A stretch of DNA of 64,000 nt, taken from positions 55,930-119,929 of the forward strand of contig CALVMH010000002.1 in assembly GCA_944343275.1 (NCBI GenBank), written 5' to 3'. Numbering within the stretch: position 1 is the first letter of the stretch; each line of letters starts with the position of its first letter. The DNA is from an uncultured Clostridia bacterium (GTDB taxonomy: Bacteria; Bacillota; Clostridia; Christensenellales; Borkfalkiaceae). Of this stretch, positions 53,378 through 62,104 are shown piece after piece. The position numbers were made by a program, and so were the translations under genes. The notes beneath the pieces were generated by a model. That model saw only the letters and a program-made list of their open reading frames with translations. It searched no databases and had not been told where the DNA came from.

Positions 53378-54078
53378 CTGCCCTGCGCCTTTTTGCCCGC
53401 CTCGGCAACGCGCGCGGCGCGTTCCGCTTCCTGCGCTTTCATGCGCTTTTCCTTCATTGCACCGACGATGTAGAACACGCCCGTCACGATGACGGGCAGC
53501 ACGATCATGAGCATGGAATAGCCGCCGCTGACGGCGGGATAGCTCTCCCACGTTACGCCCGGATAGAGGTAGGCGCGGATCCATTGGATGGGGAAGATCG
53601 CCCATCCCGCGAACATCACCATGGCGATCTCCCCGCCCGACCACGTTGCGGGAATGGCGGCAAAGATGCCGAGGATGAGAACGGGAATGCCGATATAAAG
53701 TCCGATGACGAACCCCTTCCATGCGCGGTATTCGCGCTCCGGCTTGTGGTCGCCGCCCGACTCGATGCCGAAGAGCTTGTTCTGTCTGTGGATGCAGCCC
53801 GTCAGATAGCTGTCGTAATGCTGTTTTCCGTAAGAAAAGGCGAGGTGCGCATTGAACGCGGCGCCGCATGCGATGCACACCGCGCCGAGCAGCACTTCGT
53901 ACCACTCGGTGGTATCCGGCGAGATCGCCTGGCAGGCAAGCCCCGTGAGGCTCATGAAGAGATACATCATAAAGGGCGTGACGGCACGCAGGGCGCACAC
54001 CCCCTGCACACGCCAGAAATACCGCCACGGCGTGAGCGGCTTTGTCTGTTTCTCCTTTTTCGGAAGTTCGTTGAGCAT
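53374..54078 (-). CDS. Integral membrane protein of unknown function
   Basis: A 234-residue protein I do not recognise. Four to five membrane helices are visible (about 32-50, 58-78, 122-145, 150-165, 180-205), with a hydrophilic loop around 85-120 (GCIHRQNKLFGIESGGDHK) and a basic, Ala/Glu-rich coiled C-terminal tail (KEKRMKAQEAERAARV). ATG 54078 follows CGGAGGAAAGG. It is the first gene after a consensus promoter and overlaps rsmD by 4 nt. Confidence 0.6.
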   Translation of the reverse strand: MLNELPKKEKQTKPLTPWRYFWRVQGVCALRAVTPFMMYLFMSLTGLACQAISPDTTEWYEVLLGAVCIACGAAFNAHLAFSYGKQHYDSYLTGCIHRQNKLFGIESGGDHKPEREYRAWKGFVIGLYIGIPVLILGIFAAIPATWSGGEIAMVMFAGWAIFPIQWIRAYLYPGVTWESYPAVSGGYSMLMIVLPVIVTGVFYIVGAMKEKRMKAQEAERAARVAEAGKKAQGR

Positions 54079-54111
54079 ACCTTTCCTCCGCGGGGCGTCC
54101 CCGCTTGTTCC

Positions 54112-54141
54112 ATTATACCCCGTCCGCCGCGCCCCTGTCAA
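54112..54141 (-). promoter_or_regulatory. Sigma-70 promoter of the membrane protein-rsmD-coaD-aroF-pheA operon
   Basis: TTGACA (54141-54136), 18-bp spacer, TATAAT (54117-54112) on the minus strand; the -35 overlaps the stop codon of the 5-FTHF ligase gene. A small hairpin GCGGGG-ACG-CCCCGC sits in the leader just before the ribosome binding site. Confidence 0.8.
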
Positions 54142-54677
54142 GCGTTCGGGAAATGTTCGGCGCCTTCCTCGGTAACGACGGCATGCAGCAGGACGTCGTG
54201 CGGCTCGCGCGGGAGCCTGTCCGCGCGCTGCGCCGCATACGCAAGCCCCACGCGCACCGCCGCAGGGCGGGAGGCGAAGTAGGCGTCGTAATACCCTCCG
54301 CCGTACCCGAGCCGCGTGCCGCGCCCGTCGAAGGCGAGCAGCGGCGCAAACACGACGTCGCAGGGCGTATCCTCCCCGCCGCGCGGGGCGGGGATGCCGA
54401 ACGCGCCCTCTTCCAATTCCCCGTAAGGCACGGCGAGCATGACGCCCCCTTGCAGACGGGGAACGCACACCCGCTTCCCCGCCGCAAGCAGGGCGGCGAT
54501 GAGCTTGTCCGTTGCCGCCTCGCTCTTCATGCTGCAATAGACGAAAAAGCTCTCCGCCCGCATGAAGCGGGAGACGAGCACGCTTTGCAGCAGGGCTTCG
54601 TCCCGTTCGGGCGACTTTACCGCCGCGCGGATGCGCATGAACTGCATCCGCAGCGCCCGTTTATCCGTTGTCGTCAT
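54138..54677 (-). CDS. 5-formyltetrahydrofolate cyclo-ligase
   Basis: A 179-residue enzyme that turns 5-formyl-THF into 5,10-methenyl-THF with ATP. Features are the early RALRMQFMRIRAAV helix, KRVCVPRL, FGIPAPRGG, the catalytic region FAPLLAFDGRGTRLGYGGGYYD and the closing ADRLPREPHDV. ATG 54677 lies 17 nt inside the end of alr. Confidence 0.92.
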   Translation of the reverse strand: MTTTDKRALRMQFMRIRAAVKSPERDEALLQSVLVSRFMRAESFFVYCSMKSEAATDKLIAALLAAGKRVCVPRLQGGVMLAVPYGELEEGAFGIPAPRGGEDTPCDVVFAPLLAFDGRGTRLGYGGGYYDAYFASRPAAVRVGLAYAAQRADRLPREPHDVLLHAVVTEEGAEHFPNA

Positions 54678-55653
54678 AACTCCTTGTCGTTCCCCTTCCG
54701 ACGGCAACGAGCACTTCATACGCCGTCGTACCGTGCCGCGCGGCATAGGCGGCGGCGTCTTGCAGCACGCACACCCGCGCGCCGAAGGGCGCCTCTCCCG
54801 CCCGCACGCAGGCGTCCATGCATAATGTTCCGAGCGCACCCGATCCGCCCGCACGGAACAAGCCGTGCCCATAGCCCGCGCTCAGCGTGTGGAATGCGGC
54901 AAAGCGCGCGGGCGCAGGCGCATACCCCGCGCCCGCCCCATAGGGCTTGGTGTTCTGCGAAACGCAGGCGTACACCCGCATGGCGGGACGCAGCAGCGGA
55001 CAGGTGCAGGGCGGCGGCGCATAGCCGTACAGCCCAAGCCCCGGACGGACGGCGTCGAACATCTCCCCGCCCGCGAAGATGCCGCCCGTCGCGCACAGAT
55101 GACGCATGGCGGCGGGATATGCCGCGCGCACCGCCTGCGCGCAATGGAAGAAGGCGGTCGTCTGACGCATGCGCGCGGTGCCAACGAAGGGCGCATACAG
55201 ATGGGAAAACACGCCTTCGACCGCAATGCCGCGCCGCTGCGCCTCGCGCACTGCCGCAGGCACTTCGCGCGGAGAAAACCCGTAGCGGTTCATGCCCGTG
55301 TTGACGGCAAGATGCACCCGCAGCCCCGCGCACAGGCGGAGCGAATCAAAGGAAGCCGCGGTTGCGACGAGCCCGTAAAACGCAGCCCGCTCTGCCTCTT
55401 CCCGGCACAGCGGCGGCGTCAGGACAAGGATGTCCCCGTCCACGCCCGCCGTGACGAGACGGGCACCTTCGTCCACCGTTGCAACGGCAAACATGCATAC
55501 CATGTCCGCGATCGCATGCGCGACATGCTCCGCCCCGTGTCCGTAAGCGTCGTCCTTGACGACGGCGATGAGGGGGCGGCGCGCACGCCGCGCAAGAACG
55601 CGCGCGTTATGGCGGATGTTGTCGAGAGAGATAAAGGAGGTCGGTTTTTGCAC
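54661..55653 (-). CDS. alr: Alanine racemase
   Basis: A 330-residue PLP racemase for D-alanine, short for the family (usually 360-390). Lys33 in VVKDDAYGHG binds PLP; LAVNTGMNRYGF, RPGLGLYGYAP, the second catalytic Tyr in LSAGYGHGLF and the LCMDACV motif are present. The C-terminus stops soon after TTAYEVLVAVG, so the last strand and helix are trimmed. The start is GTG 55653, with AGAAGT as a weak ribosome binding site 34 bp after the zinc-ribbon gene. Confidence 0.9.
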   Translation of the reverse strand: MQKPTSFISLDNIRHNARVLARRARRPLIAVVKDDAYGHGAEHVAHAIADMVCMFAVATVDEGARLVTAGVDGDILVLTPPLCREEAERAAFYGLVATAASFDSLRLCAGLRVHLAVNTGMNRYGFSPREVPAAVREAQRRGIAVEGVFSHLYAPFVGTARMRQTTAFFHCAQAVRAAYPAAMRHLCATGGIFAGGEMFDAVRPGLGLYGYAPPPCTCPLLRPAMRVYACVSQNTKPYGAGAGYAPAPARFAAFHTLSAGYGHGLFRAGGSGALGTLCMDACVRAGEAPFGARVCVLQDAAAYAARHGTTAYEVLVAVGRGTTRSYDDNG

Positions 55654-55687
55654 ACTTCTATTTTATGCAGCCCGCCCTCCGCTTTGC

Positions 55688-56386
55688 TTACTTTTTATAG
55701 ACGAACCGGCGGCAGTGTTCACACTCGACGACGTTCCCCCCGTCCAGCCGTTCGGTGAGGGCGAGCGGGAAATCCATGCCGCACACGCACATGCTGCCGT
55801 TGAGCGGAACGATGATGGGGAAGATGTGCTCCTTGCGCTTTTGATCGTACTTCGCCAGCGTCTCCGCAGGGAGGTTTTTGGCAAGGTCCGCGAGCTTGGC
55901 GCGCAGCGCGGCGACTTCATCTTTGCGGGAAGCGACGAGCTCTTCGCGCTTCGCCTTATACTCCTTGTACTGCTTCTGCATCGCCACGCCCTGCTTTTTG
56001 AACCGCTCATACTCTTCGACGGTCGCCGCGATGTCCGCATTGAGCTTTTGCAGCTCGCCTTTCAAGTTGCGCAGCCGCTCCAAAAGCGCCTGTGCGTTTT
56101 TCTTGTAGAAGGAGACGTCGCCCCCCTCCTCCACCATCTCGTCGAGATCGGAATATTCGGCGATCTGACGAGCGATGTCCTCGCTGCGGCGGGCAAGCTC
56201 CTCCCTGAGCGCCGTCAGCTCGACGGCACGGCGGTCCTGCGCTTCGAAGCGCTCCGGAGCGGACCGCATGAATTTGTTCGCCTGCGCGAATTTTTTCTGT
56301 TCCTCGCTGGCAGCGACTTCCTGTTCGATTTTAAGAAGCTGCCCGTCTACCTTCTGATACTCCAAAAGTTCGCTTAATACCGACAT
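55688..56386 (-). CDS. Coiled-coil protein with C4 zinc ribbon (CdsZ/zf-RING_7 family)
   Basis: A 232-residue protein: a long helical hairpin coiled coil (about 1-175, for example RRSEDIARQIAEYSDLDEM) and a C-terminal zinc ribbon with CVCG and CEHC cysteine pairs, in the family of chlamydial CT398/CdsZ. Function is unsettled; nucleic-acid or sigma-factor contacts have been proposed for relatives. As in many bacteria, it is next to the NIF3 gene, here 10 bp downstream, with TAAGGAG ahead of the ATG. Confidence 0.85.
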   Translation of the reverse strand: MSVLSELLEYQKVDGQLLKIEQEVAASEEQKKFAQANKFMRSAPERFEAQDRRAVELTALREELARRSEDIARQIAEYSDLDEMVEEGGDVSFYKKNAQALLERLRNLKGELQKLNADIAATVEEYERFKKQGVAMQKQYKEYKAKREELVASRKDEVAALRAKLADLAKNLPAETLAKYDQKRKEHIFPIIVPLNGSMCVCGMDFPLALTERLDGGNVVECEHCRRFVYKK

Positions 56387-56396
56387 ATCTGACTCC

Positions 56397-57158
56397 TTAC
56401 AGCAGCTCGCCGTCCGTGACGACGGTGACGCTGCCCAATTGATTTTTAAGTTTTTCCGCAAAGCGGACGAACCCGTACTGCTCCGCCGCATAATGGGTGA
56501 GCAGCACGACGTTGACGCCGCGCGCAACGAGCGCGGCAATGAGGTGATGTTTGCCGTCCGACGAGACGAAGGTGTCCGCGCCCTCCGCAAGCGCAAAGGC
56601 GACGGATGCATCGTCCATGCCCGCGCCGCAAAAACTTGCGACCCTTTGGACGGGCGCGCTGCCGTAGACCGTGAGGCGCTTTGTCGAAAAGCGCGCCCCG
56701 ATGCGGGCGGTAAATTCCGCGAGGGAGCATTCGCACACGTCGAACGCGTGCCCGTAGCCGCCCTGCGAGAGCGGATGCATGAGCTTTGCTTCGCCGCCGC
56801 CCAGACCGCTCATGAGCGCCTCGTCGATGCCGCCCGGCGCACAGTCCAGATTGAGATGGGCGGAGATGACGGAGATGCCCGCCCGCGCGCACTGCGTGAC
56901 GGGATCGTCCGCATGCAGGGCGGAAACGGGATAAAAGATGGCGGGATGATGGGTCACGATGACGTTGGCGTTCCCCTGCTTCGCCGCTGCGACGGCGCGC
57001 CCGGACAGATCGAGCGAACAGACGATGCCCGTCGCCTCTTCGCCGCAGTCGAGCAGGATGCCGCTGTTATCGTGCATGCCGTATGTATCGCAGTACTCGC
57101 GGCTGAGCGCAAAGGGCGCAAGCGCGTCTATGGCGTCATATATTTTCTTCAATCGCAT
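56397..57158 (-). CDS. NIF3-like dinuclear metal-centre protein
   Basis: A 253-residue NIF3/DUF34 family protein, often labelled GTP cyclohydrolase I type 2-like though its reaction is unproven. Metal ligands are expected in NVIVTHHPAIF and ISAHLNLDCAPGG near the N-terminal half and SSDGKHHLI and LTHYAAEQYG near the end. ATG 57158 is chosen over 57179 because GGAGG lies about 10 nt ahead and MRLKKIYDAID is the usual family start. It overlaps trmK by 23 nt. Confidence 0.88.
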   Translation of the reverse strand: MRLKKIYDAIDALAPFALSREYCDTYGMHDNSGILLDCGEEATGIVCSLDLSGRAVAAAKQGNANVIVTHHPAIFYPVSALHADDPVTQCARAGISVISAHLNLDCAPGGIDEALMSGLGGGEAKLMHPLSQGGYGHAFDVCECSLAEFTARIGARFSTKRLTVYGSAPVQRVASFCGAGMDDASVAFALAEGADTFVSSDGKHHLIAALVARGVNVVLLTHYAAEQYGFVRFAEKLKNQLGSVTVVTDGELL

Positions 57159-57792
57159 CGGCGATGCCCTCCGCTTCATGCAGTCTTTCGAGCAGTCTTT
57201 CGCGCTGCTCCCCCGCGGCGGAACGGAGCGCCCTGCGCAGCGTCCCGATGTCCTTTTTCAGCTTTCTGAAAAAGGCGTGCGACGGGGTTTTTAAGTTGTT
57301 CCGCCCGTAGCGGTATTCGAATTCCGAATACGCATCTCCGCCCGTCCCCTCGCCCGTGAGCAGATCGTAAAACTTGTTTCCCTCCGCAAAGGTGACGTCA
57401 AGGTGCAGGCGGGCGCCGCGCGATAAGAGAAAGCGGCGCACCTTCTGCGTGTTCTTCATGGGTTGCAGGACAAAGAACGCGGGCAGCGGCCGCCCCGAAA
57501 GGATGCGCACCGTCTCCTCGCCCCCCATGCCCGCGATGAGCACGCAGTCCGCCTCTGCCTGCGGACCGTCCAGCCCGTCCGAACAGACGGGGATACAGGT
57601 ACCGTCGGCGATCTCCCGTTCCAGAAGCGTGCGCGCCTTTGCAAGGCATGCATCACTGATGTCGCACGCATACGCCTTTTTGCACAGCCCGTTCCGCAGG
57701 GCGAAGCGGGTGCAGTAGCCGTGATCGCAGCCGATGTCCGCAAACACCTCCGCGGGCGGGATATGCGCGCAGATCGTGTCCAGCCTTCCCAT
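57136..57792 (-). CDS. trmK: tRNA (adenine22-N1)-methyltransferase TrmK
   Basis: A 218-residue SAM-dependent enzyme that methylates A22 in bacterial tRNAs. The SAM loop is VFADIGCDHGYCT and the family signature LIAGMGGEETVRIL and VLQPMKNT follows. The C-terminal helical domain ends EGIADAIEENI. It starts within the rpoD stop (TGATG), the common rpoD-trmK-nif3 order of Bacillota. Confidence 0.93.
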   Translation of the reverse strand: MGRLDTICAHIPPAEVFADIGCDHGYCTRFALRNGLCKKAYACDISDACLAKARTLLEREIADGTCIPVCSDGLDGPQAEADCVLIAGMGGEETVRILSGRPLPAFFVLQPMKNTQKVRRFLLSRGARLHLDVTFAEGNKFYDLLTGEGTGGDAYSEFEYRYGRNNLKTPSHAFFRKLKKDIGTLRRALRSAAGEQRERLLERLHEAEGIADAIEENI

Positions 57793-58847
57793 CAGTCGAG
57801 GAAGTCCTTCAGCTTTTTGCTGCGGCTGGGATGACGGAGCTTGCGCAGCGCCTTCGCCTCGATCTGGCGGATGCGTTCCCGCGTGACGTTGAATTCCCTG
57901 CCCACCTCTTCGAGGGTACGCGGCTTGCCGTCGTCAATGCCGTATCTTAAACGCAGCACCTTCTCCTCCCGCGGGGTGAGGGTGTCGAGCACGCCCAGAA
58001 GCTGCTCTTTGAGCATGATGAAGGCGACGGAATCGCCCGGGGTCTGCGTCTTGTCGTCCTCGATGAAGTCGCCGAGATGGGAATCCTCCTCCTCGCCGAT
58101 GGGCGTTTCGAGGGAGACGGGATCCTGCGCGATCTTCTGGATCTCACGCACTTTGACGACGTCCACTTCCATCGCCTCGGCGATCTCCTCCGGCGTCGGT
58201 TCCCTGCCGTTCTCCTGTAAGAGCATGCGCGAGACGCGCGTAAGTTTGTTGATGGTCTCCACCATGTGAACGGGGATGCGGATGGTGCGCGCCTGATCGG
58301 CGATGGCACGGGTGATGGACTGCCTGATCCACCATGTTGCATAGGTGGAGAACTTGAAGCCTTTCTGATAATCGAACTTCTCCACCGCCTTCATGAGCCC
58401 CAAATTGCCCTCCTGGATGAGGTCGAGAAAGAGCATGCCGCGCCCCACATAGCGCTTGGCAATGGAGACGACGAGCCTGAGGTTTGCCTCGGAAAGGCGC
58501 TTTTTGGCGGCTTCGTCCCCCTCCTGCATCTTTCGGGCAAGTTCGATCTCGTCATCGCTCGACAGGAGCGGGACCCTGCCGATGTCCTTCAAATACATCT
58601 TGACGGGGTCGTCCAGCCCGATGTCGGAGAGCGCCTGTTCGAAGAGCTCCTTCTCGCGCTCCTCCTCGTCGAAAATGGTGACGCCCATTTCGGGCAGCGT
58701 CTTGTAGACCTGCTCGATCTGCAGCGGCGTCAGGTCGTACTGTTCCAGCGCGTCATAGAGGTCATTCGTCGAAATGCTGCCCTTCATCTTGTAATCGGAA
58801 GCGATCTTCGTGATGAGCTCGTTGAGTTTTTCATCGGTTACGTTCAT
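57792..58847 (-). CDS. rpoD: RNA polymerase primary sigma factor RpoD/SigA
   Basis: A 351-residue housekeeping sigma-70. A short region 1.1-like start is followed by 1.2 ([17 protein letters not shown]), region 2 ([55 protein letters not shown]), region 3 and region 4 with the DNA-binding [19 protein letters not shown]. Its regions 2.4 and 4.2 agree with the TATAAT/TTGACA promoters found across the window. It overlaps dnaG by 4 nt. Confidence 0.97.
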   Translation of the reverse strand: MNVTDEKLNELITKIASDYKMKGSISTNDLYDALEQYDLTPLQIEQVYKTLPEMGVTIFDEEEREKELFEQALSDIGLDDPVKMYLKDIGRVPLLSSDDEIELARKMQEGDEAAKKRLSEANLRLVVSIAKRYVGRGMLFLDLIQEGNLGLMKAVEKFDYQKGFKFSTYATWWIRQSITRAIADQARTIRIPVHMVETINKLTRVSRMLLQENGREPTPEEIAEAMEVDVVKVREIQKIAQDPVSLETPIGEEEDSHLGDFIEDDKTQTPGDSVAFIMLKEQLLGVLDTLTPREEKVLRLRYGIDDGKPRTLEEVGREFNVTRERIRQIEAKALRKLRHPSRSKKLKDFLD

Positions 58848-60634
58848 GCCTTTCCTCCTGCCGACAGGTTTTTGAGTTCTTTGGTATATTCATTGATGCG
58901 GGTGAGGATCTCCCGCTTTTCCTCCGCGGTCTGCGCCCCGGCATACGCCTCCCGCGCCGCTTCGATCTTCGCCGTAAGGGGTCCCCGGCGCAGCGCCGCC
59001 ATGCAGTCCGCAAAATAGCGCTCCGCCGCGGGGGAATCAAGGTTGTCGCCGTAATCGAGGTCGAGGATCTCGGCGAGCTCCCCGTCCGCGGGCAGCAGGT
59101 CGAAGATGCCGCTCGCGCGCACAGCCCCCTCCCGCCGCGCTTTCAGAACGTACCCCGCCACCGTGTTGTGCGCGGGATCGGCAAAGGACAGCGCCGCAAG
59201 GTCGCACGCACGGGCATACGGCTTGTCCAGAAGGCACGCCGCAAGCACGAAGCGCGCCGCCTTCTTCTCCCGTCCCGCATCGTCCTCGCGGACGGGAACG
59301 GGCTGCGGCGCCGCAGGCGCAGCGGGTCGGGGCGCATTCTCCAGGTCGCGCATGAGCGCGGCAACGCTCACGCCCGTCTCCGAAGAGATGTGCCGCAGCA
59401 GCTCCTCCCGCTCGGTGGCGCTTTCGGCGTCCCGCACGACGGTGAGTGCCTCCGCGACATAGTCGCGCTTTTCATCCGTCTTTGTAAGGTCGTACTTTCT
59501 TTTTGCCGCAAGCAGGCGGAAGTCGATGAGCGGCATCGCCCCGTCGAGACAGTTCTGATACCCCGCGCTCCCCGTTTTGCGGATGACGTCGTCCGGATCG
59601 AGCCCCTCGGGAAGGGGCACCACGCGCACTTTGAGCCCCTCCTGTTTCAGGATGTCCAGCCCGCGCAGATTTGCCTTTTGCCCCGCAAAGTCGCCGTCGT
59701 AACTGATAAAGACGTTCTCCGTGTACCGCCTCAGCAGCCTTGCCTGTTCCTTGGTGAGCGACGTACCCATGCTGGCGGCAACGCCGCGGAACCCCGCCTC
59801 ATAGAGGGAGATGGCGTCCATATACCCCTCGACGAGGATGACGGACGCAAGCCCGCCCGCACGCTTCTCCTTTTTGACGAGGTTGAGGTTGTAGAGCGTG
59901 CGGCTCTTGTTGAAGAGCAGCGTCTCGCGCGTGTTCTTGTACTTGGCGCGGTCGCTGTTTTTCAAAAGCCTTCCGCCGAAGGCGACGACCTCGTCCATGT
60001 GGCTGATGATGGGGATGATGAGCCGCTCCCCCTCCGCGTCGATGAGCCGCCCCTCCTCCGTCATGGAACATGCCCCGCTCTCGGCGCACTCCTCCGCCGT
60101 GTACCCCTGTGCCAACAGATGCGAGGGCAGCGACACATAATCGAGCGAGGCGCCGATGCCGAATTTTTTGGCGGTCGAGGGGGAGATGCCCCGCTTTTGG
60201 AGATAGGCGAGGTGTGCATCCGCCCTGCCCGAATAGAGATTACCGTAATAAAAACGGGCGGCGTCCTTCATGAGGGCGGCGAGCCTGTCCCGCTTTTTCT
60301 TCTTCTCCGCCGCTTCCTCCGCCGTGCGCTCGTCATAGGCGGGCACTTCGAGTTTGGCGCGCGCCGCCAGGATCTGCACCGCCTGCATGAAATCGACGTT
60401 CTCGTAATTTTTGACGAACCCGATGACGTCCCCCGATGCGCCGCAGCCGAAGCAGTGATAGTACCTGTCCGCCGCGTTCACGGAAAACGAGGGCGTCTTT
60501 TCATGATGAAAGGGACAGCACGCCCAATAATTATAGCCGCGCCGCTCCAATTTTATATAACTTCCGATGACTTCCACGATGTCATTTTTCTCTTTGAGCA
60601 CGCGGATGAAGTCGGTGAAGTTCTCCTTGTTCAT
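58844..60634 (-). CDS. dnaG: DNA primase
   Basis: A 596-residue primase. The CHC2 zinc finger uses Cys40, His43, Cys61 and Cys64 ([22 protein letters not shown]). The RNA polymerase core has [14 protein letters not shown] and the acidic [10 protein letters not shown] of the TOPRIM fold. The C-terminal 200 residues form the helicase-binding region. ATG 60634 follows GGAGGGGAG and overlaps the dgt stop by 4 nt. Confidence 0.96.
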   Translation of the reverse strand: MNKENFTDFIRVLKEKNDIVEVIGSYIKLERRGYNYWACCPFHHEKTPSFSVNAADRYYHCFGCGASGDVIGFVKNYENVDFMQAVQILAARAKLEVPAYDERTAEEAAEKKKKRDRLAALMKDAARFYYGNLYSGRADAHLAYLQKRGISPSTAKKFGIGASLDYVSLPSHLLAQGYTAEECAESGACSMTEEGRLIDAEGERLIIPIISHMDEVVAFGGRLLKNSDRAKYKNTRETLLFNKSRTLYNLNLVKKEKRAGGLASVILVEGYMDAISLYEAGFRGVAASMGTSLTKEQARLLRRYTENVFISYDGDFAGQKANLRGLDILKQEGLKVRVVPLPEGLDPDDVIRKTGSAGYQNCLDGAMPLIDFRLLAAKRKYDLTKTDEKRDYVAEALTVVRDAESATEREELLRHISSETGVSVAALMRDLENAPRPAAPAAPQPVPVREDDAGREKKAARFVLAACLLDKPYARACDLAALSFADPAHNTVAGYVLKARREGAVRASGIFDLLPADGELAEILDLDYGDNLDSPAAERYFADCMAALRRGPLTAKIEAAREAYAGAQTAEEKREILTRINEYTKELKNLSAGGKA

Positions 60635-61638
60635 ACGCTCCCCTCCTTCGGCACGAAGAGCTGTTTGAAGACGCCGATGGCATAGCGGTCGGTCATGGAC
60701 GAGAGATAGTCGCAAACGGCGCGCGGCACATCCTCTTCCGCCGTCTTCAAATAGAGCGCGGGAAGCTGCTCCGGACGCTCGGAAAAATAGCCGAACAGGG
60801 CTTGGAGCATGCGCTCCGCGCTCTCCTGGATGAGGCGGTTGGCGTGTTCATAGACATGTTCGAACATAAATGTCCGCAAATCGTCGAGCGCCTTTGCCTT
60901 CTCCTCGGACATGCGCACATAGGGCGTGCCGACGGACGCTTCGTAGATGTCCATCACGCAGGTGTTGATGCGCGCGGAGGTGTCCCTTCCGAAAATGCGC
61001 ACGCTGCTTGCGGGCAGCTCTTCCTCCGTGATGATGCCCGCGCGGATGGCGTCCTCGATGTCGTGATTGATGTAGGCGATGCGGTCGGCAAGCGATACGG
61101 CACAGCCCTCGGGCGTGGCGGGATGTCCGTTTTTGGTATGGTTGAGGATGCCGTCGCGCACCTCAAAGGTGAGATTGAGCCCCTTGCCGTCCTTTTCGAG
61201 CACGTCCACCACGCGCAGGGACTGTTCGCTGTGCCTGAACCCGGCGGGGCTGAGGGAGGCAAGCACCCGTTCGCCGACGTGTCCGAAGGGGGTATGTCCG
61301 AGATCGTGCCCCAAAGCGATCGCCTCGGCGAGGTCCTCGTTCAGGGAAAGGCACCGCGCCACCGACCGCGCGATCTGCGAGACGTCCAGCGTGTGCGTGA
61401 GACGTGACATATAGTGATCGCCGTCGGGCGCAAAGAAGACCTGCGTCTTGTTTTTGAGACGCAGGAACGCCTTGGAATAGATGATGCGGTCCCTGTCGCG
61501 CTGGAAATCCGTGCGCATGGGACAGGGCGGCTCCTCCCGGAGCCGTCCGCGGCTCTCATACGAGTGCGTCGCGCAGGGCGAAAAGAACGCGCGTTCCTTC
61601 TCGTAAATTTTTTCCTTCAGCGATAGTTCTTTCATCAT
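60631..61638 (-). CDS. dgt: Deoxyguanosinetriphosphate triphosphohydrolase-like protein
   Basis: A 335-residue HD-domain dNTP triphosphohydrolase. The N-terminal SRGRLREEPPCPMRTDFQRDRD-type segment, His in RLTHTLDVSQIARS and the HD pair (111-112) in ALGHDLGHTPFGHVGE are conserved. Relatives lower dNTP pools. It leads the dgt-dnaG-rpoD cluster seen in many Clostridia. There is no clear ribosome binding site before the paired ATG codons at 61638 and 61635. Confidence 0.92.
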   Translation of the reverse strand: MMKELSLKEKIYEKERAFFSPCATHSYESRGRLREEPPCPMRTDFQRDRDRIIYSKAFLRLKNKTQVFFAPDGDHYMSRLTHTLDVSQIARSVARCLSLNEDLAEAIALGHDLGHTPFGHVGERVLASLSPAGFRHSEQSLRVVDVLEKDGKGLNLTFEVRDGILNHTKNGHPATPEGCAVSLADRIAYINHDIEDAIRAGIITEEELPASSVRIFGRDTSARINTCVMDIYEASVGTPYVRMSEEKAKALDDLRTFMFEHVYEHANRLIQESAERMLQALFGYFSERPEQLPALYLKTAEEDVPRAVCDYLSSMTDRYAIGVFKQLFVPKEGSV

Positions 61639-61681
61639 TCGTTATTTCGCGGAAAAAAAGAAAAACTCCTTTTTTTGGGAG

Positions 61682-61699
61682 AAAATTTCCGGAAATTTT
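61682..61699. promoter_or_regulatory. Perfect 18-bp palindrome upstream of dgt-dnaG-rpoD
   Basis: AAAATTTCCGGAAATTTT, AT-rich within a GC-rich genome, 44 bp before the dgt start and next to a TTGAAA. It could be an operator for the primase/sigma operon. I see no good -10 at the matching distance. The remaining 61700-61780 contains a GCCGGCGTGCC/GGCATGCCGGC hairpin without a T-run after trxA. Confidence 0.35.
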
Positions 61700-61780
61700 T
61701 TCAACTTTTTCCGCCGTCCGCAGAATGCGACGCGCCGGCATGCCGAACGGCACGCCGGCGCCGCCGAGCGCCATGCTCTT

Positions 61781-62101
61781 TCAGATGTGTTTTTCCAAAA
61801 ATTGCTTTAAGGTCGGCGCGGGGACATAGCCGAGGCTGCTGCCCGCGGGCACGCCGTCCTTGAAGACGATGACGTTGGGGATGGACATCACCCCGTAGCG
61901 GCGCGCCGCATCCTCGTTTTCATCCACGTTGACCTTGACGAAGGTCGCCCTGGACGCCATCTCGCCCGCAATGCCGTCCAGAACGGGCGCAAGCATGCGG
62001 CAGGGGCCGCACCATTCCGCCCAGAAATCGCACACCACGGGACCTTGCTTGATCAGTTCTTCGAGCCGGCTGCCCGAAACTTCCATCACGTTTTTTGACA
62101 T
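61781..62101 (-). CDS. trxA: Thioredoxin
   Basis: A 106-residue thioredoxin with the active site WAEWCGPCRM (Cys31, Cys34), the cis-proline in MSIPNVIVF and a normal C-terminus. It begins 3 bp after the hisS stop, with its ribosome binding site inside the hisS end, so it is co-transcribed with hisS. Confidence 0.95.
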   Translation of the reverse strand: MSKNVMEVSGSRLEELIKQGPVVCDFWAEWCGPCRMLAPVLDGIAGEMASRATFVKVNVDENEDAARRYGVMSIPNVIVFKDGVPAGSSLGYVPAPTLKQFLEKHI

Positions 62102-62104
62102 ATC

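Noticed and set aside
53378-54537. Longer frames running upstream of rsmD and the membrane protein gene
   Set aside because: They cross a consensus promoter and other genes; the true starts have ribosome binding sites or ATGA overlaps.
57159-57179. Earlier ATG of the NIF3-like gene
   Set aside because: It has no ribosome binding site, while GGAGG is well placed for ATG 57158, which also gives the usual family start.
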